The notes: a model not told the origin generated them from the sequence alone. A stretch of 9,111 nucleotides of DNA from Clostridia bacterium (GCA_017452335.1 JAFTMP010000250.1:1-9111), one strand, 5' to 3'; shown: positions 1 to 6,443, counted from the first letter of the stretch. Made by a program: numbers and translations.

Positions 1-561
1 GCCGATGTGCTTTGCCGTTGGATGGCGCTTTATAAGGAAACGGCTGACGGCATCATTCTCTCTTCCCCCGATCATGTGGTCCTCTCCCCCTTTATGGGCA
101 AGCTGACCTTTGCCCTTGGTTGTATGGGTAACAAGAAGAACCGTCCCGCTCCCGCACTTGAAAAGAAGCTGTATGGCTATAGAAAAGCAGTGTATGCGCT
201 TGAATCGGGAGCTGTGGAAGAAGACGCGCTTCCCGGTGGCTACTCGCTCACTGCAGACGGTTACCGTCAAGTTTTCGAAGCACACTTGTTGATATCCGAT
301 CCCCAGTGGTCCGCCTCTGTTGAGCAGGGACTTCCCGTGATGATCCTTGTCGGTGAAAAGAACGATGAAGGGGCAAGGGCATTAAATGATCGCCTTCTTG
401 ATGCCGAGCTTTGTATGCAATCTATGCGGATCATTGAGGGTACATTCGGGTGCGCCCTTTTTAACGGACCGAAAAAGGAAGAGGCGTTTGAAGAAGTGGA
501 GAATTTTGTTTCTCAGGTTGTTGAGGGCGTGAGAGAAGCGCGAATGGGCGGCTTTTATTAA
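1..561 (+). CDS. Alpha/beta hydrolase-like protein (lysophospholipase / S33 family-like), 3' part only
   Basis: The reading frame is open from base 1, so the gene starts upstream; 186 codons and a TAA are visible. The visible part resembles the cap and C-terminal half of monoglyceride-lipase / lysophospholipase-type hydrolases. DGIILSS near residue 16 looks like the strand after the nucleophile elbow, SLTADGYRQVF (about 82-92) matches the FTxxGYxxLF stretch of that family, and LPVMILVGEKND (111-122) matches the LPVLLLSGDKDP strand that carries the catalytic Asp. The segment expected to carry the catalytic His (family YPGARHEILNE) reads IIEGTFGCALFNG (about 144-156), with no His. The nucleophile Ser would lie outside the window. 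The family call is inferred from remembered patterns and is moderate. The gene ends 12 nt before the ruvX start, and its stop codon overlaps the ruvX ribosome binding site, so the two are probably co-transcribed. Confidence 0.5.
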   Translation, partial: ADVLCRWMALYKETADGIILSSPDHVVLSPFMGKLTFALGCMGNKKNRPAPALEKKLYGYRKAVYALESGAVEEDALPGGYSLTADGYRQVFEAHLLISDPQWSASVEQGLPVMILVGEKNDEGARALNDRLLDAELCMQSMRIIEGTFGCALFNGPKKEEAFEEVENFVSQVVEGVREARMGGFY

Positions 562-566
562 AGGAG
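561..566 (+). promoter_or_regulatory. Ribosome binding site fixing the TTG start of ruvX
   Basis: AAGGAG lies 7 nt before the TTG at 574. No ATG or GTG in this frame is better placed, and translation from this TTG gives the expected RuvX N-terminus (MARVLGIDLG). The motif begins in the last base of the upstream stop codon, which suggests translational coupling. Confidence 0.8.
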
Positions 567-573
567 AATTACA

Positions 574-1008
574 TTGGCAAGAGTACTTGGAATAGATTTG
601 GGAGATGTGCGCACCGGTGTGGCACTCTCCGACCCTTTTGGGCAGATGGCATCGGGACTGATGACCATTACCGAATACAGCGAGGAGCGCTTGATCACGC
701 GGCTGGCTGATCTGATCCGCGAAAAAGGCGCGCAAGAGGTGGTGATGGGGCTTCCCATCAATATGGACGGTTCTAAAGGTCCGCGAGCACAGAAGGTTTC
801 AGACTTCGCTTTAAAGCTGGAGGAAGCCTGCGGAATGAAGATTATTTTGGTGGACGAGCGTTGCTCTACCATGGTGGCGCACCGCTTCCTAAATGAAACA
901 AACTGCCGCGGAAAGAAGAGAAAACAGGTGGTCGATACCCTTTCTGCGGAAATTATTTTACAGGATTATCTTGACAAGAGAAACAGAACGGTAAAAATCA
1001 ATGAGTGA
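574..1008 (+). CDS. ruvX: Putative pre-16S rRNA nuclease / Holliday junction resolvase-like RuvX (YqgF)
   Basis: This 144-aa protein has the normal length for the family. YqgF/RuvX proteins are cytoplasmic RNase H-fold nucleases implicated in 5' end maturation of 16S rRNA, and earlier in Holliday junction resolution. The N-terminal strand GIDLGDVRTGVALSDP (about 6-21) carries the first catalytic Asp. VVMGLPINMDGSKGPRAQ (about 55-72) is the family's GLPxNMDGSxGPRA signature. VDERCSTMVAHRFL (about 92-105) holds the second acidic site, and KKRKQVVDTLSAEIILQDYL (about 113-132) is the closing helix with the last Asp. All expected acidic residues are present, so it should be active. It starts with TTG, sits 12 nt behind the hydrolase-like gene and overlaps the next gene by 8 nt, which fits one operon. 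Confidence 0.95.
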   Translation: MARVLGIDLGDVRTGVALSDPFGQMASGLMTITEYSEERLITRLADLIREKGAQEVVMGLPINMDGSKGPRAQKVSDFALKLEEACGMKIILVDERCSTMVAHRFLNETNCRGKKRKQVVDTLSAEIILQDYLDKRNRTVKINE

Positions 1009-1816
1009 ACGTTATTTTGGAAAAATAGACGGCGATAAGCTGGATAAATGGATACAAAACGCAGAAAACGGCAGTCTTTCTGCAGTGGTTTCCAGTCTTT
1101 CGGAAAGTGCCGTGGACATCATGTTCCAAAGAGGAAAGCACATGATGGGCACCATCGTGGAATATAAAGAGCTTATGATGATCTACACCTGTGCCATGAA
1201 GGAGGTGCAGACCAAGTTCGAGGTGCTCAGCACCGAATTCAAGGTGCGGTATCAGAGAAACCCCATCAGTTCTATGAGCTCCCGACTGAAAAAGACCTCG
1301 GGAATCGCTTCTAAGCTGTCGAAGAGAAATCTGCGCTTTACCCTTGAAAACATTGAAGAGCACATCCACGATGTGGCAGGGGTGCGTGTGATCTGTGCTT
1401 ATATTGATGATATTTACATGATCGCCGATGCTTTTTTGAAGCAGGACGATGTGACCTTAATTGAAAAGAAGGATTATATTGCGAACCCCAAGTCCAACGG
1501 CTACAGAAGCTTGCATTTGATCGTTGAGGTTCCCGTCTTTTTCTCCGAGCAGAAAAAGAACGTGAAGGTGGAGGTACAGATCCGCACTATGGCAATGGAC
1601 TTCTGGGCAAGCCTGGAGCATCAGCTCCGCTACAAAAACGATATTTGCGGATGTGACGAGATCTGCACCCAATTAAAAGAGTGTGCGGACGTCATCAGCA
1701 AGACCGATGAAAAAATGCTCAGCATCCGCCGTCAGATCGAGGAGCTGGAGGAAGATCCTACCGATGAGGAGATCCTTCTTGAAAAGCTCAGCAAAATAGA
1801 TGTACGTATTGAGTAA
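1001..1816 (+). CDS. relQ: Small alarmone synthetase, RelQ/YjbM type (GTP pyrophosphokinase)
   Basis: A 271-aa single-domain (p)ppGpp synthetase. Such enzymes transfer pyrophosphate from ATP to GTP or GDP to make alarmones of the stringent response. The RelA/SpoT synthetase fold is clear: RNPIS at 86-90 followed by SRLKK; HIHDVAGVRVIC (121-132), with the Asp and Arg of the active site; KKDYIANPKSNGYRSLH (156-172), with the family's DY...KPNGYRSLH nucleotide-binding loop; and EVQIRTMAMDFWASLEHQLRYK (191-212), the most conserved signature, with Glu191. No HD hydrolase, TGS or ACT domain is present, so it is a synthetase-only SAS. An acidic, probably helical tail (about 236-271) corresponds to the C-terminal helix used for tetramerisation in RelQ. 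Its ATG lies inside the end of ruvX, so it is probably translated by coupling. Assignment to RelQ rather than RelP rests on motif wording and length. Confidence 0.92.
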   Translation: MSERYFGKIDGDKLDKWIQNAENGSLSAVVSSLSESAVDIMFQRGKHMMGTIVEYKELMMIYTCAMKEVQTKFEVLSTEFKVRYQRNPISSMSSRLKKTSGIASKLSKRNLRFTLENIEEHIHDVAGVRVICAYIDDIYMIADAFLKQDDVTLIEKKDYIANPKSNGYRSLHLIVEVPVFFSEQKKNVKVEVQIRTMAMDFWASLEHQLRYKNDICGCDEICTQLKECADVISKTDEKMLSIRRQIEELEEDPTDEEILLEKLSKIDVRIE

Positions 1817-1828
1817 ATAAACCGTGAG

Positions 1829-1863
1829 AAAACGCCGTTTCCGTGCTTGGAAGCGGCGTTTTT
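1829..1863 (+). terminator. Intrinsic terminator of the ruvX-relQ operon
   Basis: The arm AAAACGCCGTTTCC (1829-1842) pairs with GGAAGCGGCGTTTT (1849-1862) over 14 positions with one T-G wobble. The loop is 6 nt and a short T run ends at 1863. It begins 12 nt after the relQ stop. Confidence 0.9.
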
Positions 1864-1874
1864 AAAATCTCTTA

Positions 1875-1903
1875 TTGACAAAAAAAGAAAAAAAGTGTAT
1901 ACT
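1875..1903 (+). promoter_or_regulatory. Sigma-A promoter of rnpB
   Basis: A perfect -35 TTGACA (1875-1880) and a near-consensus -10 TATACT (1898-1903) are separated by exactly 17 nt of A-rich DNA. The predicted start near 1910 coincides with the first base of the RNase P P1 helix. Confidence 0.9.
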
Positions 1904-1909
1904 ACCTTC

Positions 1910-2286
1910 AACCGAGTTGTGCATTCGCGTAGTATGTTGCCGAAAGGTATTACTATGAGGAAAGTCCGGGCTTCGCAGGGCAGGATAACGGATAACGTCC
2001 GCCGAAGGCGACTTTAGGGAAAGTGCAACAGAAATAAACCGCCTGCTTTGCAGGTAAGGATGGAAAGGCGAGGTAAGAGCTCACCGGCGCATCGGTAACG
2101 CTGCGCAAATGTAAACCCTATCCGAAGCAACACCGTATGCGGGTGCTCACGCAGGCTTGCCCGGCCCATACCCGCGGGTGGCACATGGTAACCAACCCAT
2201 GGAGCGTTATGGTAACATAACGTCACAGATAGATGAATGCAGCCTTTGCAAAAAGGAACAGAACCCGGCTTACAGACTCGGTTATA
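1910..2286 (+). ncRNA. rnpB: RNase P RNA (catalytic RNA subunit), bacterial type A-like
   Basis: This is the ribozyme of RNase P, which removes 5' leaders from pre-tRNAs together with the RnpA protein. The ends pair as helix P1: ACCGAGT (1911-1917) with ACTCGGT (2276-2282). The universal conserved regions are present: GAGGAAAGTCCGGGC (1957-1971, CR I); AGTGCAACAGAAATAAACCG, ending near 2041; GGTAAGAGCTCACCGG (2072-2087); and ACAGAACCCGGCTTACAG (2258-2275, CR V), which forms P4 with CR I. The AGTGCAACAGA wording suggests the ancestral type A architecture seen in Clostridia rather than the Bacillus type B, though I did not fold it. It has its own promoter and terminator. The exact 3' end is uncertain by a few bases. 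A protein reading frame runs through its 3' half into the next gene, but I regard that as spurious. Confidence 0.96.
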
Positions 2287-2294
2287 CTACAAAA

Positions 2295-2330
2295 AACGAG
2301 GTGTGGACTTCACGCACCTCGTTCATTTTT
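2295..2330 (+). terminator. Intrinsic terminator after rnpB
   Basis: AACGAGGTG (2295-2303) pairs with CACCTCGTT (2315-2323), and the stem can extend inward by a T-G and a G-C pair to leave a 7-nt loop. CATTTTT follows. An A6 run before the left arm would let it work on the opposite strand too. It separates rnpB from the downstream tRNA-modifying gene. Confidence 0.85.
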
Positions 2331-2344
2331 AAGAAAATATTGAA

Positions 2345-2350
2345 AAGGAG
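2345..2350 (+). promoter_or_regulatory. Ribosome binding site deciding the GTG start of dusB
   Basis: AAGGAG lies 7 nt before GTG at 2358. An in-frame ATG at 2157 is inside RNase P RNA and would add 67 residues unlike anything in the family, so the GTG is the supported start. Confidence 0.85.
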
Positions 2351-2357
2351 AGAGAAC

Positions 2358-3338
2358 GTGGATACCTTTTCTTTTGAAAATAAGCTGTGCTTAGCACCCA
2401 TGGCGGGGGCGACTGACTATGCCTTTCGAAAGATCTGCATTGCCGGCGGTGCCGATTATACTGTGAGTGAAATGATCTCCGCAAAGGCGCTTTGCTTTAA
2501 AGATAAAAAAACGGCAGTGCTTGCCCGCATTCGTGCCGAAGAGCATCCGATTGCGCTTCAGATCTTCGGCTCTGATCCCGAAATTATGGCAAAGGCGGCA
2601 AATATGCTGTCAACAGGCAGCTATGAAGGGTGCCAAAGCGAAATTCTCCCCTTTGCCATCGACATCAATATGGGCTGTCCCGTGCATAAGATCGTGTCAA
2701 ACAAAGAGGGCAGTGCGCTCATGCGTGACCCTGTTTTGGCGGGGGAGATCATGGCGGCAGTGAAGGAAGGGTCAACCGTGCCGGTAACGGTGAAGATCAG
2801 AGCGGGATTTGACAAGGATCATATTTGCGCGCCGTTATATGCAGAAATGGCGCAAAAAGCAGGACTTTCGGCAGTCTGTGTGCACGGAAGGACCAGAGAG
2901 CAGATGTATCGCCCGCCGGTGGACTTAGAGGTGATCAAGGACTGTGTATCAGCGGTAAAGATTCCCGTGATCGGAAACGGCGAGATCATGAGTGCGCAGG
3001 ATGCTTTGCACATGAAGGAGTATACCGGCTGTGCGTCCTTGATGATCGCGCGGGGAGCGCTGGGAAATCCGTATCTGTTTGAGGAGATTCGTGCAAAATT
3101 AGAAGGAAAGGAATACCAAGCCCCCGGTTTTCGAGAAAGACTGGAAAAGGCATTAGCACATTTTGAGTTGTTGATTGCTGACAAGGGTGTACATACCGGA
3201 CTTCTTGAATCAAGAAAGCACATCGCCTGGTACATCAAGGGCATGCCCGGTGCACCGAAGCTGCGTGATACGGTGAATCGTATCGACAGTGTGGAAGAAA
3301 TGCGAAACTTGCTGACGGAGCAAATTGAGCGTTCATAG
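2358..3338 (+). CDS. dusB: tRNA-dihydrouridine synthase, DusB-like
   Basis: This 326-aa flavoenzyme of the Dus family reduces specific uridines in tRNA to dihydrouridine using FMN and NAD(P)H. It has the usual length when started at GTG 2358. An N-terminal TIM barrel begins with LAPMAGATDYAFR (12-24), the FMN-binding start of the family. DYTVSEMIS (33-41), IALQIFGSDP (65-74) and IDINMGCP (101-108) follow, with Cys107 as the expected catalytic proton donor. VKIRAGFD (145-152) carries the FMN-contacting Lys, VHGRTREQMY (175-184) the conserved His, and IGNGEI (205-210) and MIARGALGNPYLFEEI (229-244) the phosphate-binding end of the barrel. A helical C-terminal domain (about 255-326) resembles the tRNA-binding part. 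All key residues are intact. DusB is the commonest Firmicutes subtype, but the subtype is inferred. No promoter is visible between the rnpB terminator and this gene. Confidence 0.94.
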   Translation: MDTFSFENKLCLAPMAGATDYAFRKICIAGGADYTVSEMISAKALCFKDKKTAVLARIRAEEHPIALQIFGSDPEIMAKAANMLSTGSYEGCQSEILPFAIDINMGCPVHKIVSNKEGSALMRDPVLAGEIMAAVKEGSTVPVTVKIRAGFDKDHICAPLYAEMAQKAGLSAVCVHGRTREQMYRPPVDLEVIKDCVSAVKIPVIGNGEIMSAQDALHMKEYTGCASLMIARGALGNPYLFEEIRAKLEGKEYQAPGFRERLEKALAHFELLIADKGVHTGLLESRKHIAWYIKGMPGAPKLRDTVNRIDSVEEMRNLLTEQIERS

Positions 3339-3356
3339 TTTATTTACATTTATTTG

Positions 3357-3383
3357 TTTCACCTTCTTGACAGAAAGGTGAAA
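3357..3383 (+). promoter_or_regulatory. Perfect 9-bp dyad enclosing the -35 box of the protease gene (possible operator)
   Basis: TTTCACCTT (3357-3365) and AAGGTGAAA (3375-3383) are exact inverted repeats around a 9-nt centre that contains TTGACA. No T run follows on the + strand, so it is a poor terminator for dusB. Its position around the -35 suits a dimeric regulator. The protein that would bind is unknown. Confidence 0.5.
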
Positions 3384-3395
3384 AACATGTATCAT
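3367..3395 (+). promoter_or_regulatory. Sigma-A promoter of the papain-like lipoprotein gene
   Basis: A perfect -35 TTGACA (3367-3372) is followed after 17 nt by a -10 TATCAT (3390-3395). Transcription would start near 3402, leaving a leader of about 45 nt before the ATG at 3447. Confidence 0.75.
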
Positions 3396-3446
3396 GTATA
3401 AAGAGGGCAGAGATTCTGCGCCCGCTTAAAGAAAGGTAGACTACCC

Positions 3447-5681
3447 ATGAAAAGATTACTCGCAATCATTTTGGCGGCAATGATGCTTTGTACGATGCTT
3501 GCATCCTGTGCATCGGGCAAAACCACCGTTGAAGCACCCGCCTCCGACTCCTCATTGGAAAGTGAAACATCCGAGGAACAGTACGTTGACAATTACGTAG
3601 ACGATGATGACAAATCCGATGTTCCTGTAATTGTTGAACATGAAATGCTGCCGAAGGATCAAATTCCCGAAAGCTTTTCTCTGATCGGCACCACCCATCT
3701 GCCTCCCATTGATAACCAAGGCGGACTTGGTACCTGTGCGTCTCAGGCAATTACCTATACACAGCTTACCAATGCCGTTTCAAGATATCTGCATTCCAAG
3801 GACGAAAATGTGAAGTGGAATCCCTCCAGCGGCGATGAATCTACCATTTTTGCGCCTAAGTTTACTTATAATTTCTCCGGTGCAGGTACTGCATGGGTAT
3901 ATGAGATCATCAAGAGCCATGGCGCGGCATTCTTGAAGGATTGCTATTTCTATGAATCTACCCCCGGCTATCCCACCGGTGACAGCGTTTATAACAGACA
4001 ACCTCAGACCATTAGCTGGCAGGTTACCGAGGGCGAGCTTGAAAAAGCACTGGAATACCGTATTACCGATTATGAACAGATCTGGACCAATACCATTCAG
4101 CATAACTTGACCTATTCCGAGGGCGGTGCTGAACTGATGTATAAGATCAAGGATGCACTGGTACAAGGAAATGTTGTGGTTACCGGTGGATTCTCTTATA
4201 GCTGGAAATATCAGTATTTAACCGCCAAGGATGTAAAGGGCACCACCGCTAAGGCAGGCGAGCAGGTTTGCACCCATACCGTGGGCAAGAGCGGCGGACA
4301 CCAGGTATCTATCGTTGGATATGATGACAACATTACCTGTACCGTAAACGGCATCACCATGAAGGGCGCCTTTTTGATCGCCAATTCTTGGGGCGAAAAC
4401 TGGGCAAACGATGGCTACTTCTGGATGATGTACGATGCTGTTAACGATATTTCCGAATTTGAAGAAATGAATGCCATTGAAGGCAGAAACCTGGGTCTTG
4501 ACCAGTTCTGCTTTATCTACTGGGAAAAGGATATCGAAGTAAGCAAGCCCGAGGCGTATGTGACCATCGAGCTGGAAACCACCAACAGAGAGGGCTTCTA
4601 TGTGGAGCTTTCCCGTACCGATGCTACCGACACCATTGAAAACGAAGTGCCTGCGCTCTTCAACTATGGTCTGAACTTTGAGGGTATTCACGGCAATTAC
4701 GACTACTTGAAGGATGGCGAAACTTATGTTACCTTCTCCGGTCAAGTAGACGGAAAGGCTGAAAAGGCATTTATTACTTTAGGATATCAGAATTTAGCGG
4801 TTGGTTCTTCAAAATTTGAAGACTACCTTTGGGGATTGAATATTGCATCCACGCTGACCAGTGTGACGGTGCACAAGATCACTCTTTATGATGGTGAGGG
4901 CAACAAGAAAGCAGAGCTTATTCCCGATGAGACCATGTCCAAGATCAAGGCAGGAAACAACACCAGATTTGTCTTTGACTTGGGAGAAGAGCCCAAGAAG
5001 TTCCATGATGTGGGTTCCTATAAGTTGAAGAACGTAAACAGCGGTCTTTATTGCACCAGCAAGGTGCTTCTGCTGGAATCCGGTCCTTCCGTGCTGGACG
5101 CAACGATCTTTGATGTAGAATTCGATCTGGTAAACCGCTATCACGTGATCGGCTTGCATGATAAAGAATATATCTTAGATATCAAGGGCAAGAATATTAC
5201 AGACGGCGTTGACGTGAAGTTCAATGCTTATAACTTCTCCAGAAACACCCAGACCTGGAAGGTGGTACAGCTTGAAGACGGAACTTATAATATTCGTCTT
5301 GCAAATGATACACGCTATGCGATGGGTATGGTAGACGGCAAGGTGGTTTTGGTTTCCGGTGCTGATATCCGTGACTACGGTGCATGGATCTTTGAAAAGG
5401 CAGGAAGCGACCAAATGACCATGACCGTCGGCAAGAATGATGCAGGAAAGCTGATGATCGACGGACGCATTCCCACCGAGGTTGAGGAAGATACCTTGAC
5501 GGTTGCAGTTTCCAAGGCAGACGGCACACAGGTCACCTCCTACACCGTGAAGGGCGAAGGGGAGCTTCGTTCCTTCAGTGTAGAAGCAACCGGCATTACT
5601 GCGGGTGAGACTTACATCTTCACTTTAAAGAACGAAAAAGGTGTTCCCGTAACCTGCGCTTACATCTTGACTGTAAAATGA
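3447..5681 (+). CDS. Secreted lipoprotein with C1 papain-like protease domain and C-terminal ricin-like domain
   Basis: A 744-aa extracytoplasmic lipoprotein. A lipoprotein signal peptide (1-20) ends in lipobox LASC with Cys21, followed by an acidic Ser/Glu/Asp-rich linker (about 22-66). The peptidase domain spans about 75-360. IDNQGGLGTCASQA (88-101) matches the papain NQGxCGSCWAF motif, with oxyanion Gln91 and nucleophile Cys97; the Trp after Cys is Ala. GGHQVSIVGYDDN (283-295) gives His285, and FLIANSWGENWANDGYFWM (309-327) gives Asn313, so the catalytic set is complete. No inhibitory prodomain is recognisable. Residues about 366-510 look like a beta-rich domain I cannot name. Residues about 520-650 look like a ricin-type beta-trefoil (SYKLKNVNSGLY, NTQTWKVVQLEDGTYNI), usually carbohydrate-binding, and 658-744 resemble a small fibronectin-like domain. 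It probably cleaves peptides or cell-surface proteins near the wall; the substrate is unknown. It stands alone with its own promoter and terminator. Confidence 0.85.
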   Translation: MKRLLAIILAAMMLCTMLASCASGKTTVEAPASDSSLESETSEEQYVDNYVDDDDKSDVPVIVEHEMLPKDQIPESFSLIGTTHLPPIDNQGGLGTCASQAITYTQLTNAVSRYLHSKDENVKWNPSSGDESTIFAPKFTYNFSGAGTAWVYEIIKSHGAAFLKDCYFYESTPGYPTGDSVYNRQPQTISWQVTEGELEKALEYRITDYEQIWTNTIQHNLTYSEGGAELMYKIKDALVQGNVVVTGGFSYSWKYQYLTAKDVKGTTAKAGEQVCTHTVGKSGGHQVSIVGYDDNITCTVNGITMKGAFLIANSWGENWANDGYFWMMYDAVNDISEFEEMNAIEGRNLGLDQFCFIYWEKDIEVSKPEAYVTIELETTNREGFYVELSRTDATDTIENEVPALFNYGLNFEGIHGNYDYLKDGETYVTFSGQVDGKAEKAFITLGYQNLAVGSSKFEDYLWGLNIASTLTSVTVHKITLYDGEGNKKAELIPDETMSKIKAGNNTRFVFDLGEEPKKFHDVGSYKLKNVNSGLYCTSKVLLLESGPSVLDATIFDVEFDLVNRYHVIGLHDKEYILDIKGKNITDGVDVKFNAYNFSRNTQTWKVVQLEDGTYNIRLANDTRYAMGMVDGKVVLVSGADIRDYGAWIFEKAGSDQMTMTVGKNDAGKLMIDGRIPTEVEEDTLTVAVSKADGTQVTSYTVKGEGELRSFSVEATGITAGETYIFTLKNEKGVPVTCAYILTVK

Positions 5682-5695
5682 TTTAAATTCCTATC

Positions 5696-5738
5696 ACAGA
5701 TCCTTGAAGGACTTGTCCTCTAAGGATCTGTATTTTTT
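5696..5738 (+). terminator. Intrinsic terminator after the papain-like lipoprotein gene
   Basis: ACAGATCCTT (5696-5705) pairs perfectly with AAGGATCTGT (5722-5731). The interior can form an additional GGA/TCC hairpin, and T6 lies at 5733-5738. It begins 14 nt after the stop codon. Confidence 0.9.
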
Positions 5739-5765
5739 ATGTAGTGAAGGACGTGCTGTTTTTTC

Positions 5766-5794
5766 TTGCAAAGAGACGGTTGGTATGCTATAAT
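5766..5794 (+). promoter_or_regulatory. Extended -10 sigma-A promoter of the first ECF sigma operon
   Basis: TTGCAA (5766-5771), a 17-nt spacer ending in the extended element TGC, and a perfect -10 TATAAT (5789-5794). The -35 belongs to a 12-mer, TTTTTCTTGCAA, repeated exactly upstream of the second sigma gene at 8514-8525. The distance from the -35 to the ATG is 117 nt at both genes. Confidence 0.8.
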
Positions 5795-5804
5795 GTAAAA
5801 AATT

Positions 5805-5860
5805 AAATTTTTCAAAATAGATGCGACGAATTAAAAAAAAGAGAGTCTATATAGGTGAAG
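5805..5860 (+). promoter_or_regulatory. Conserved leader block A, candidate second (autoregulated) promoter
   Basis: This block aligns without gaps to 8554-8609 upstream of the second sigma gene. Shared elements are AAATTTTT(C/G)AAA, then TGC(G/A)AC (5822-5827), then exactly 20 nt, then TATA (5848-5851), with TGAAG at 5856-5860. The TGCRAC element plus a downstream element at fixed spacing would suit a -35/-10 pair read by the ECF sigma itself, but it could equally be an operator. The function is inferred. Confidence 0.45.
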
Positions 5861-5882
5861 ACACAAACGAAAGGGAAAAGCA

Positions 5883-6443
5883 ATGGACGATTCCAAAATT
5901 ATAGATCTGTATTTCATGCGGGATGAGCAGGCGATCACGCTCACTGCAAAAAAGTACGGACAAAAACTAAACAGCATATCCTTTGGCATTTTAGGGGATC
6001 GAATGATGGCGGAGGAATGTGAAAATGACACCTATTTAAAGGCTTGGAATGCCATCCCACCAGCCGAGCCTCGCGCACATTTTTTTGCCTTTCTTGCCAA
6101 GATCACAAGAAGACTTTCTATCAGCCGTATTCGGGACGGGAGCAGACAAAAGAGAAGTGCGGTGCTTGTGGAGCTGTCAAGCGAATTGGAGCTTTGCTTG
6201 CCCTGTGAGGGAACTGTGGAGCAGACAGTGGATCAAAAGCTGTTGATGCAGAGCATCAGCGTATTTATTAAAAAATTGCCCAGCGAGCAGAGAATTATTT
6301 TCGTGCGTCGATATTGGTATTTAGAATCCATCGATCAGATCGCAAAGAAGCTGGGGATCGGAGAGAGTAAGGTCAAAAGCATCCTTTCAGGCGGAAGGAA
6401 AAAGCTGAAAGAGCATCTTGAAAAGGAGGGATTTGCGGTATGA
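5883..6443 (+). CDS. ECF-type sigma-70 family RNA polymerase sigma factor (first copy)
   Basis: A 186-aa alternative sigma factor that would direct RNA polymerase to a dedicated gene set. Region 2 covers about 10-80, with the core AEECENDTYLKAWNAIPP (43-60), the -10 recognition and core-binding helix in the form common to clostridial ECF factors, then ITRRLSISRI. A basic linker (SRQKRS, 87-92) precedes region 4 (about 120-180), with LPSEQRIIFVRRYWYLESI (132-150) and the helix-turn-helix IAKKLGIGESKVKSILSGGRKKL (153-175), which reads the -35. The ATG has AAGGG 7 nt upstream. Its end overlaps the next gene by 4 nt (ATGA), the usual arrangement for a sigma/anti-sigma pair. It is about 53% identical, ungapped, to the second copy at 8637. 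I do not think it is SigI proper, whose sequence pattern differs. Confidence 0.92.
   Translation: MDDSKIIDLYFMRDEQAITLTAKKYGQKLNSISFGILGDRMMAEECENDTYLKAWNAIPPAEPRAHFFAFLAKITRRLSISRIRDGSRQKRSAVLVELSSELELCLPCEGTVEQTVDQKLLMQSISVFIKKLPSEQRIIFVRRYWYLESIDQIAKKLGIGESKVKSILSGGRKKLKEHLEKEGFAV

Noticed and set aside
558..872. Minus-strand open frames across ruvX (including 382-735)
   Set aside because: They are antisense to a clear ruvX gene and the end of the preceding gene, with no motif or ribosome binding site of note.
2283..2288. TATACT at the end of rnpB as the -10 of a dusB promoter
   Set aside because: The bases 17 nt upstream (AGAACC) do not resemble a -35, there is no TG extension, and a transcript from it would run straight into the rnpB terminator.
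2157..2357. N-terminal extension of the dusB frame by 67 residues from an ATG at 2157
   Set aside because: It lies inside the conserved 3' half of RNase P RNA and its terminator. The GTG at 2358 has an AAGGAG at the right distance and gives the normal family length.
3357..3383. Dyad after dusB as an intrinsic terminator
   Set aside because: The hairpin is followed by AAC and not by a T run on the + strand, and its loop contains a consensus -35 box. An operator-like role fits better.
4218..4745. 175-aa open frame on the minus strand
   Set aside because: It is wholly antisense to the papain-like gene, whose motifs are unmistakable in this stretch. It shows no recognisable domain and looks like a codon-bias shadow.
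5883..6443. First sigma factor as a classical SigI, because its neighbour looks like RsgI
   Set aside because: Region 2 and region 4 wording (ECENDTY, FVRRYWYLES, helix-turn-helix near the C-terminus) is that of ECF sigma-70 factors and not the SigI pattern as I know it.
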